40,268 nt of DNA, taken from an uncultured delta proteobacterium. Lineage in GTDB: Bacteria; Myxococcota_A; UBA9160; JAFDET01. A program made the position numbers and the translations under genes. The stretch lies in contig CAMYLJ010000034.1 in the NCBI GenBank assembly GCA_947259215.1, forward strand, positions 1 through 40,268, written 5' to 3'. This document shows positions 31,269 through 38,785 of this stretch, in pieces (the stretch's first letter is position 1; every line of letters starts with the position of its first letter). The notes below the pieces were generated by a model. It did not search any database and had not been told where the DNA came from. It saw only the letters and a list, made by a program, of their open reading frames with translations.

Positions 31269-32957
31269 ATGCCCGGCGCAACGAGACGACGACCCGGAGC
31301 CCCCGCCCTCTGCCTTGCGGGTCTCTGGCTGCTGCTCTCCGCGGCCGTCCCGGCGGCCGCCGAGGAAGGGGTCCTGCTGGAGCCCGTGGACACCTCGGGT
31401 CCGCGCTCCACGCTCGCCAGCTTCCTGGCTGTGATGGACGAGGCGATCACCCTCTACCGCGAGGAAGGCGACCGCGAAGGGGCCCGGGCGCTGGTCGTCG
31501 ACGCCGTGCGCTGCCTCGACCTGGGCCAGGTGCCGCCCACGGTGGCCGAAACCGTGGGCTTCGAGACCGCCCTGCGGCTGAAGGAGGTGCTCGACCGGAT
31601 TCCGGTGCCCTCCGCGCGGCACATCCCCGACGCTGCGCAGATGGAGGAGGAGCTGACCGGGAGCTGGAGCGTCCCCGACACGCCCATCACCATCGAGCAG
31701 GTGGTGGAGGGCCCCCGCGCCGGCGAGTACCTCTTCTCGCCGGAAACCGTCGCGCGCAGCGAGGAGTTCTACGAGCGCGTCAAGGACATGGACTACAAGC
31801 GGCGCTCGACCAAGGGCGCCAACTACGAGCAGTACCAGCTCGGCGCCGGGAAGTTCCTGGGCCGCTGGGTGGCTCGGCTCCCGGACTGGACCAAGCAGTC
31901 CTTCCAGGGACAGGCGGTCTGGCAGTGGATCGGTCTGGCCCTGTGCCTGGCGATCGGCTCCGCCCTGGCAGCGCTCGTCTACACGGGTGGACAGCGACTG
32001 GCGGGCTCGCGAAAGCACCTCGCCGCCTACGTGCTGCCCCTCACCTTGATGGGGATATCCGTTCTCATCGAGGTCGTTGCCGAGGAGATCCACCTGACCG
32101 GCGGGGCCTTCACGACGATCGCCCTGCTCTTATCGGCGATCTTCTTCCTGGGCGGCGTGCGTCTGGCCGCGGTGGTGCTGAACCAGATCGCCAGCGCGGT
32201 GATCTCCACCGCGCACCTGCGGCCCGAGGGCGTGGACAGCCAGCTGGTCCGCCTGGCCTTCCGGGTCCTGATCATCGCCGTGACCGCGGCCCTCATCATC
32301 GGGGCGGCGGACCGGCTCGGACTTCCCGCCTACTCGCTCCTCACCGGCCTCGGAATCGGCGGTCTGGCTGTAGCCCTGGCCGCGCGCGAGACCCTGGCGA
32401 ACTTCCTGGGATCGGTGGTGATCATGTTCGAGCGGCCCTTCCGGGTCGGGGACTGGATCAAGGTGGCGGGCCAGGAGGGCAACGTGGAGGACGTGGGCTT
32501 CCGCAGCACCCGTATCCGCACCTTCTACAACTCGGTCGTCACGATTCCCAGCAGCGAGATGGTGAGCGCCTCGATCGACAACATGGGCATGCGCCGCTAC
32601 CGGCGGGTGCGGACCATCATCCAGGTCACCTACGACACGCCGTCCGAGAAGATCGAGGCGTTCGTCGAGGGCATCAAGGAGATCATCCGGACCCACCCGA
32701 CCACCCGCAAGGACTACTTCCACGTCGTCTTCAACGACTTCGGCGCCCACAGCCTCGACATCCTGCTCTACTTCTTCATCGTGGCTCCCGACTGGAGCGA
32801 GGAGCTGGTGGAGCGCCAGAAGGTGCTGCTCGAGATCGTGCGCCTGGCCGAGCGCATGGGTGTGCGCTTCGCCTTCCCCACCCGGACCCTGCACGTGGAG
32901 AGCCTGCCGGACGAGAAGGACCTGCCGCCGATGGTGGAGGAGCCAGGGCGGGAGTAG
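31269..32957 (+). CDS. MscS-family mechanosensitive channel
   Basis: ATG 31269 opens a signal-peptide-like N-terminus (LCLAGLWLLLSAAVPAAA); GTG 31248 is an in-frame alternative. The product has 562 residues: a periplasmic domain of about 180 residues, then several membrane helices. The MscS pore helix and beta domain follow: GLGIGGLAVALAARETLANF, MFERPFRVGDWIKVAGQEGNVEDVGFRSTRIRTFYNSVVTIPSSEM. The C-terminal alpha/beta region is present (YFFIVAPDWSEELVERQ). It releases solutes on hypo-osmotic shock from the inner membrane. Upstream, GGTAGCCT (31250-31257) could be a -10 element. It has no evident link to the steroid genes. Confidence 0.88.
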   Translation: MPGATRRRPGAPALCLAGLWLLLSAAVPAAAEEGVLLEPVDTSGPRSTLASFLAVMDEAITLYREEGDREGARALVVDAVRCLDLGQVPPTVAETVGFETALRLKEVLDRIPVPSARHIPDAAQMEEELTGSWSVPDTPITIEQVVEGPRAGEYLFSPETVARSEEFYERVKDMDYKRRSTKGANYEQYQLGAGKFLGRWVARLPDWTKQSFQGQAVWQWIGLALCLAIGSALAALVYTGGQRLAGSRKHLAAYVLPLTLMGISVLIEVVAEEIHLTGGAFTTIALLLSAIFFLGGVRLAAVVLNQIASAVISTAHLRPEGVDSQLVRLAFRVLIIAVTAALIIGAADRLGLPAYSLLTGLGIGGLAVALAARETLANFLGSVVIMFERPFRVGDWIKVAGQEGNVEDVGFRSTRIRTFYNSVVTIPSSEMVSASIDNMGMRRYRRVRTIIQVTYDTPSEKIEAFVEGIKEIIRTHPTTRKDYFHVVFNDFGAHSLDILLYFFIVAPDWSEELVERQKVLLEIVRLAERMGVRFAFPTRTLHVESLPDEKDLPPMVEEPGRE

Positions 32958-33001
32958 CGCTACTCGCCCGGTCGATCCGACCACTCGACGGAATCTGTGG
33001 C

Positions 33002-34414
33002 ATGCTGCGCCGCGTGACGCGCAACGCCAAGATCGTCTGCACGGTCGGTCCTGCGACGGACTCCCCGGAGTCGGTGCGCGACCTCGTCGAGGCCGGCATG
33101 GACGTGGCGCGGCTGAACTTCTCCCACGGCACCCACCAGGAGCACGCCCGGCGCGCCGACTGGATCCGCGCCGCGAGCCACGAGGTCGGGAAGCCCGTCG
33201 CCATCCTCCAGGACCTCTGCGGCCCGAAGATCCGGACCGGCCTGACCGGGCCCGAGGCGATCGAGTCCGGCCAGCGCGTGCGGGTGATCGCCGGCGACGA
33301 GGGAGGCCCCGACACCATCGCCGTCGGTTACGAACACGTGACGCGCGACCTCCAGGTGGGCGACCGCATCCTGCTGGGGGACGGCGAGATCGAGCTGCGG
33401 GTCGAGGAGGTCGGCAGCGAGGCCCTCGTCTGCCACGTGGAGCACGGAGGCGAGCTGCGGGCGCGCCAGGGGGCGAACCTGCCCGCGGCCCGCATCCAGG
33501 TCGGCTCGATCACCGACCGGGACCGCCGGGACCTCGCCTTCGGCCTGAAGATGGAGGTGGACTACGTCGCCCTCTCCTTCGTGCGGAGCGCCGACGACGT
33601 GGCGGAGCTTCGGACACTCTGCGAGCAGGCCGGGCGTCCCACACCGGTGGTACCCAAGATCGAAACGCCCCAGGCCGTGGAGGCCATCGAGGCCATCGCC
33701 GAGGCGTCCGACGCGCTGATGCTGGCCCGGGGCGACCTCGGCGTGGAGCTCTCGCCCGAGGCGGTCCCCGTGGTCCAGAAGCGGGTCCTCGAGGTGTGCC
33801 GCCAGAAGCACACGCCGGTGATCGTCGCCACGGAGATGCTCCAGTCGATGGTGACGGCAGCGCGCCCGACCCGCGCCGAGGCCAGCGATGTGGCCAACGC
33901 GGTCTTCGACGGCGCGGACGGCGTGATGCTCTCGGCGGAAACGGCGTCCGGGCGCCACCCGGCCCGCGCCTGCGCCACCATGGCACGGATCATCGCCCAG
34001 GCGGAGGCGAGCCCGCACTACGACCCGTGTCCCGCGGACGTGGGGACCGCCACCGCCGAGGCCATCGCCCGGGGGGCCTGCGAGGTCGCCCACCGGATCC
34101 AGGCGCGGGCCATCGTGGTCATGAGCGCCACGGGCTCGACGACGCGTCTCATCTCCAAGGCGCGCCCGGACCGACCGGTGATCGGTGTCGCCCACGAGGA
34201 GGCCGCCCTGCGCCGCATGGCGCTGCTGTGGGGCGTGCGGCCCGCGCGGAACCGCGACCTGGGAGACGATGCCGAGACCCTGGCCGTCCGGGTGCGCGAA
34301 GCGCTCGTGAAGCGCGGCGCGGCCACTTCCGGAGACCGGGTCGTGATCGTCTACGGGACGCCGCTGGGCGAGCCGGGATCCACGAACTCCATCCGCGTGG
34401 AGGCGATCCCCTAG
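33002..34414 (+). CDS. pyk: Pyruvate kinase
   Basis: This 470-residue protein has normal pyruvate kinase length. It has KIVCTVGPATDSPESV, ARLNFSHG (36-43), VPKIETPQAVEAIEAIAEASDALMLARGDLGVE with the catalytic and metal-binding residues, and TEMLQSMVTAARPTRAEASDVANAVFDGADGVMLSAETASGRHP. The C-terminal allosteric domain is complete (VVMSATGSTTRLISKARP). It converts phosphoenolpyruvate and ADP to pyruvate and ATP in glycolysis. ATG 33002 is used; GTG 33014 would also keep the conserved start. The next gene begins directly after its stop, so the GNAT protein is co-transcribed. Confidence 0.95.
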   Translation: MLRRVTRNAKIVCTVGPATDSPESVRDLVEAGMDVARLNFSHGTHQEHARRADWIRAASHEVGKPVAILQDLCGPKIRTGLTGPEAIESGQRVRVIAGDEGGPDTIAVGYEHVTRDLQVGDRILLGDGEIELRVEEVGSEALVCHVEHGGELRARQGANLPAARIQVGSITDRDRRDLAFGLKMEVDYVALSFVRSADDVAELRTLCEQAGRPTPVVPKIETPQAVEAIEAIAEASDALMLARGDLGVELSPEAVPVVQKRVLEVCRQKHTPVIVATEMLQSMVTAARPTRAEASDVANAVFDGADGVMLSAETASGRHPARACATMARIIAQAEASPHYDPCPADVGTATAEAIARGACEVAHRIQARAIVVMSATGSTTRLISKARPDRPVIGVAHEEAALRRMALLWGVRPARNRDLGDDAETLAVRVREALVKRGAATSGDRVVIVYGTPLGEPGSTNSIRVEAIP

Positions 34415-35344
34415 GTGGAGCACGAACGCGTCCTGCATCTGGTCGCGCCGGACCACGGCATACGGGAGTCCCTGACCTGGGTGCTGGCGCGGGACGGGAT
34501 TCCCGTCCGGGCCCATCCCGACGCGGAGACCTTCCTCGCGGACTGCCCGGACGAGACCCTCGACCACGCCTGTCTTCTGGTTCAGGCAGATCTCCCGGGC
34601 GCGAGCGGCGTCTCCCTGGTGAGGACCCTCCGCAAGCGCGGCGCCCGCGCGCCGCTGATCGTGCTGACGGCATCGCACGACCGGAGGCTGCGTCGCCGGG
34701 CGTTTGCGGCCGGCGCAACCGACGTCCTCGAACGAGAGCTGATCGAGGCGTTCATGATCCAGCGGCTCGCGCAGCTCTGGCCCGGTGTCGAGCGGACCGA
34801 CATCCCCGCGGCGACCGTCGAGTTCGCAGGAACTCGAGTCACCTTCCGCACCATGCACCCCACGGACGCCGAGATCGAGCAGGAATTCGTGCGTGGGCTG
34901 TCGGACGAGTCCCGCCACCGGCGCTTCTTCTCCGGCATCCGCGAGCTGCCGCCCGACATGCTCGAGGACTTCACCCACCCGCACTACCCCTACAGCTACG
35001 CCTTGATCGCCACGATCGACGAAGATCCCGAAGGCGCCGGCCGGGAGCGGCAGATCGGCGTCGCCCGCTACTCGCCCACCGAGGACCCAGCCATCGCCGA
35101 GTTCGCGGTGACCGTGGCGGACGCGTGGCATCGCCGCGGCATCGCTACGCAGCTGATGCACGTCCTCACCACCTCGGCCGCCGTCGCGGGCATCGAGGTG
35201 CTGGAGGGCCTGGTCCTGCAGGAGAACCGGGGCATGCTCGAGATGTGTCGGAAGCTCGGGTTCCTGCCGGAGGGAGACAGCGGCGACCCGGGAGTCGTGC
35301 GCGTCGCCAAGGCGCTGCTCCAGGACGACCCTCCCGACTCCTGA
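34415..35344 (+). CDS. Degenerate receiver domain fused to Pat-like GNAT acetyltransferase
   Basis: GTG 34415 immediately follows the pyk stop; the product has 309 residues. Residues 5-115 align by eye with FixJ-type receiver domains (RVLHLVAPDHGIRESL, CLLVQADLPGASG, LIVLTASHD), but the phosphorylated Asp is Gln (Q57), the N-terminal acidic pair is reduced to one Asp, and the conserved Lys is Arg (R107). It should not take phosphate in the usual way. Residues about 135-300 are a GNAT domain of the Pat/YfiQ type (TFRTMHPTDAEIEQEFVRGLSDESRHRRFF, GVARYSPTEDPAIAEFAVTVADAWHRRGIATQLM). Pat enzymes acetylate AMP-forming acyl-CoA synthetases; two such synthetases lie 3-6 kb upstream, a tempting but unproven link. 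Its direct partner may be pyruvate kinase. Confidence 0.82.
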   Translation: MEHERVLHLVAPDHGIRESLTWVLARDGIPVRAHPDAETFLADCPDETLDHACLLVQADLPGASGVSLVRTLRKRGARAPLIVLTASHDRRLRRRAFAAGATDVLERELIEAFMIQRLAQLWPGVERTDIPAATVEFAGTRVTFRTMHPTDAEIEQEFVRGLSDESRHRRFFSGIRELPPDMLEDFTHPHYPYSYALIATIDEDPEGAGRERQIGVARYSPTEDPAIAEFAVTVADAWHRRGIATQLMHVLTTSAAVAGIEVLEGLVLQENRGMLEMCRKLGFLPEGDSGDPGVVRVAKALLQDDPPDS

Positions 35345-35412
35345 CCCCAACCGCGAGTTCGGAGATCGGACCTACATCGTCGATGTCAGCAGGCGATAGT
35401 CATTCCGAGCCC

Positions 35413-36238
35413 TCAGGCCGCCCGCGTATCGGAAGGGCGCTCGCCGAAGGTCCGACGGTAGTCGACGGCGAAGCGGCCGAGGTGTGCGGAGCCGTAGCGG
35501 AGAGCCACGTCGGCCACCCGCAGCTCCTCGGGGTCGGCGACAAAGAGGTCGCGGTGGGCCGCCTCGAGCCGTCGCCGCCGCAGGAAGGCCATGGGACTCA
35601 TGCCCGTGCGCTCATGGAGGGTGCGGGAGAGCGTCCGGACGCTGGTTCCGAGCTCGCTCACCGCCTTGGCCAGGGACACGGGCTGTCTTACATGGGCGGC
35701 CAGGAGCTCCTCGGCACGTGCGCTGAGAGCGCTGCGGGTCGCCCTGGACCCCGTTCCCTGAGATCCGCACGCCGCCGCCGACCAGTGCGGCCAGGTTCTC
35801 CTCGACCTCCTGCGCGGCCACGGGGCCGCGGAGCGGCGACGTGGGGCTGCGAAGCTCGCGGAGGATCCAGTCGAGGTAGTCGACGGCTCGCCGAGCGTCC
35901 TCGGAGGCTGAAGTCACCCGGAGGGGCCAGCCGTCTCGAGCCCGGCTCTCGCCCGGCTCCGCCCGATGCGCTTCGACCAGCGCCGCATCCAGGTTGATCC
36001 CGACGACCTGGCTGCCTTCGAGCGCAGCGAGCTACGCGGACACTCCGGGAGCCAGGAGATGAATCTCGCCGGGACCCATGAGCAGTGAGCTCCGCCCCCG
36101 GCGGACCTCCATGGCTCCGTGGAGAGTCACGCCCAGCGCCATGTAGGAGCGGTCCTCCGGGAAGCGCGCGCGGCCTCCCTTCACCCCGTATTCGAGGAAC
36201 CCCGCGCCGCCGCACCAGTCCTCTACGCCGGGCAGCAT
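35413..36238 (-). pseudogene. AraC-family regulator, broken by frameshifts
   Basis: Three fragments in different minus-strand frames together make one AraC-type protein. The N-terminal cupin-like part (ATG 36238 to a stop at 36032) has GPGEIHLLAPGVSA. The middle (about 36030-35760) has GINLDAALVEAH, RRAVDYLDWILREL and VAAQEVEENLAALV. The C-terminal HTH part (about 35750-35413) has LSARAEELLAAHVRQPVSLAKAVSELGTSVRTLSRTLHERTGMSPMAFLRRRRLEAAHRDL and ends FGERPSDTRAA. Frame changes lie near 36030 and 35745-35770. A 267-bp intact frame for the HTH part could still be expressed if a start exists. It is divergent from the efflux operon, which it probably once controlled. The 68 bp between it and the GNAT gene hold nothing recognisable. 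Confidence 0.75.
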
Positions 36239-36243
36239 CCGCG

Positions 36244-36250
36244 ATACTAT
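36244..36250. promoter_or_regulatory. Divergent -10 elements between AraC remnant and efflux operon
   Basis: ATACTAT provides TACTAT (36245-36250) on the plus strand and TAGTAT (complement of 36244-36249) on the minus strand. The plus-strand -35 (TCTACG, 36222-36227) is weak, as expected for an activator-dependent promoter. The efflux operon leader would be about 60 nt. Confidence 0.4.
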
Positions 36251-36320
36251 GGCTCGAAGGCGCTCGCCACGAGGGGAGAGACCCTCCTGGCCGAGAGCGA
36301 CCGCCCCAAGGAGACCCCCG

Positions 36321-37388
36321 ATGAGGCCCCGCAGGAGCTTCCCCCTTGCGCTGCTCGCGCTCGCCGCAACGGGTGCCGCCTGCGGCGGAGAGGAGCCGAA
36401 GCCCGAGATCGTCCGCCCCGTGCGGGCCATGCGGATCGAGACGGCGAACGCCTTCGATGAGCGCTGGTTCCCAGGGCGGGCGCAGGCGTCGCAAGAGGTC
36501 AACCTGGCGTTCGAGGTGCCCGGGCAGCTGATCGAGCGCCCGGTCAGCATCGGCGATCAGGTCGAGGAGGGTCAGGTGCTGGCGCGCCTCGATCCGCGCG
36601 ACTACCAGAACGACGTCAGCGCGGCCCGGGCGGCGCGCGACCGCTCCAAGGCCAATTACGAGCGCAGGGCTCAGGCGGCGAAAACGGGAGCGGTGGCGCT
36701 CCAGGACGTCGACGACGCCAGGGCGGTCTTCGAGGCCACCGAGGCGGCTGTCCGGATCGCCGAGAAGGCCCTGGAGGATTCGGTGCTCCGGGCCCGGTTC
36801 AGCGGCTCCGTGGCGGCGACCTACGTGGAGAACTTCCAGAACGTCCAGGCCAAGCAGGCGATCATCCGGGTTCTCGACACCTCGAGCGTCGAGATGTGGA
36901 TCAACATTCCCGAGAGCCTGATCTCCTTCTCGCCCTACGTCCGGGACATCGTGGTGAAGTTCGACGCCTTTCCCGACCGTGAGGTGCCGGCCGAGATCAC
37001 GGAGGTCAGCAACGAGGCCTCGCTGACGACGCGAACGTACCCCGTCAAGCTGCGCATGGAGCAGCCGGACGACATCGAGATCCTGCCCGGGATGGCCGGT
37101 CAGGCCCGGGGGCGGGTCGACACGCCGCGCGCGGCGTCCACGACGGGGGTGGAGATCCCGTTGTCCGCTCTCGGCACGGACGACAACGAGGGTAGCTTCG
37201 TCTGGGTGATCGACGAGGCCAGCGGCACGGTCGCGCGCCGCACGGTCCAGGTGGAACGGCCGTCGGCGCGGGGCGCCGTCGTCGAAGGGCTCGAGGTCGG
37301 CGAATGGATCGCGACCGCGGGCGCAGCCACGCTGGTCGAGGGCCAGAAGGTGCGCATGCTCGAACCGGACGGGGAGAGCGCCGGCTGA
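36321..37388 (+). CDS. RND efflux membrane-fusion lipoprotein
   Basis: ATG 36321 is chosen over the in-frame ATG 36249 because AAGGAG (36308-36313) precedes it by 7 nt and it begins a lipoprotein signal ending ATGAAC. The product has 355 residues. It has a barrel-sandwich/lipoyl part (NLAFEVPGQLIERPVSIGDQVEEGQVLARLDPRDY), a helical hairpin (residues about 75-140, Ala/Glu-rich coiled coil), and a beta-barrel region (EMWINIPESLISF, GMAGQARGRV). It is the periplasmic adaptor linking the inner-membrane pump to an outer-membrane channel; no TolC gene is in the window. Its stop overlaps the pump start (TGATG). Confidence 0.9.
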   Translation: MRPRRSFPLALLALAATGAACGGEEPKPEIVRPVRAMRIETANAFDERWFPGRAQASQEVNLAFEVPGQLIERPVSIGDQVEEGQVLARLDPRDYQNDVSAARAARDRSKANYERRAQAAKTGAVALQDVDDARAVFEATEAAVRIAEKALEDSVLRARFSGSVAATYVENFQNVQAKQAIIRVLDTSSVEMWINIPESLISFSPYVRDIVVKFDAFPDREVPAEITEVSNEASLTTRTYPVKLRMEQPDDIEILPGMAGQARGRVDTPRAASTTGVEIPLSALGTDDNEGSFVWVIDEASGTVARRTVQVERPSARGAVVEGLEVGEWIATAGAATLVEGQKVRMLEPDGESAG

Positions 37389-38785
37389 TGGGCATCACCG
37401 CGTTCATCGTCGAGCGCAAGATCGTCGCCTACTTCTTCGTGTCCCTGCTGGGCGTCGGTGGCGTCATCGGCTTCTCCAGCCTCGGTCAGCTCGAAGATCC
37501 GGACTTCACCGTCAAGACCGGGGTGGTCGTCACCCGCTATCCGGGCGCGAGTCCCGAGCAGGTCGAGCTGGAGGTCACCGATCGGATCGAGCAGGCGATC
37601 CAGGAGATGCCCCAGCTCGACGACCTGACCTCGTTCTCGCGTGCCGGGGTCTCGCTCGTCACGGTGGACATCAAGTCGGAGTACTGGTCGGACCGTCTGC
37701 CCCAGGTCTGGGACGAGCTGCGGAAGAAGATACGCGACGTCACGCCGGAGTTCCCACCGGGGGTCGAAACGCCGGACGTCTCGGACGACTTCAACTTCGT
37801 CTACGGCTTCGTTCTCGCGGTTACGGGCGACGGCTTCAGCTACGGGGAGCTGGAGGACTACGTCGACGGCCTGAAGAAGGAGCTCTCCCTCGTGCCGGGC
37901 GTGGCCCGGGTCGAGCGCTGGGGCGTGCAGGACCGGGTCGTGTACCTCGACGTGGCCGAGACCCAGCTCGCCGCGCTGGGCCTGACCCCCGCGGAGATCG
38001 CCGAGACGCTCCAGATCCAGAACCGCGTGCTGGACGCTGGCTCCATCGACGTCCAGGACCGGCGCCTGCGCGTGGCCCCGACCGGCGAGTTCCGTTCGCC
38101 CGTGGAGATCGCCGATCTCGCCGTGCGCAGCTCCCTGGCGGACACGCTCGACCGGCTGGCAGCGCCGGGAATGGCGAGCGGCGGCGGCCAGGCCATCCCC
38201 GGCGGCGACGCCAGCATCGCCGGATCGACCGGGAGGGTGAGCGGAACCCGGCCCGGCAGCAGCGAGCTGCTGCGCATCCGGGACGTCGCGACCGTCCGGT
38301 CCGGCTACCGCGAGCCGCCGCGCGAGCTGATGCGCTTCAACGGCAGACCCTCGATCGCGCTCTCCATTGCCAACGTCGCAGGCGGGAACGTCGTCGACAC
38401 GGGACGGGCCCTGGACGCGAGGATCGAGCAGATCCTCCAGAGGCTCCCCGTCGGCATCGAGCTGCACAAGGTCGCCTGGCAGTCGGACCTGGTCACCGAA
38501 TCGATCAACAGCTTCATGCTCAGTCTGGCCATGGCCGTGGGGATCGTGCTGGTGGTCCTGATCATCCCGACCGGACTGCGGATGGGCGTCATCATCGGGT
38601 CGATGCTGATCTTCATCATCCTAGGCACGTTCGTCTTCATGGCGATCTTCGGGATCGACCTGCAGCGCATGTCGCTGGGCGCCCTGATCATCGCGCTGGG
38701 CATGATGGTGGACAACTCCACCTTCGTCGCCGACGCCATGACGGTGCGCATGCAGCAGGGCATGGGTCGGGTCCAGGCGCGGTGA
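37388..38785 (+). pseudogene. RND efflux pump, N-terminal part of a broken gene
   Basis: The frame starts at ATG 37388 and encodes TM1 (IVAYFFVSLLGVGGVIGF), the porter domain and TM2-TM4 with the proton-relay motif GMMVDN. It ends in a premature stop at 38783-38785, just after RMQQGMGRVQAR. Homologues continue with about 20 residues forming the connector and first half of TM5 before MAFYxIFAS, which here opens the next frame. The missing stretch of roughly 55-65 bp is not a multiple of three. A Gly/Ser-rich insertion (about residues 258-290) in the porter domain is also unusual. As it stands no full pump can be made from one frame. Confidence 0.85.

Noticed and set aside
35345-35412. Short gap between the GNAT gene and AraC remnant, searched for an RNA gene or attachment site
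   Set aside because: No tRNA-like arms, repeats or hairpins of note were seen.
36249-36320. Upstream ATG extension of the efflux adaptor
   Set aside because: It would add an Arg/Pro-rich stretch before the lipoprotein signal, and its ATG overlaps the -10 element; ATG 36321 has a clear ribosome-binding site.
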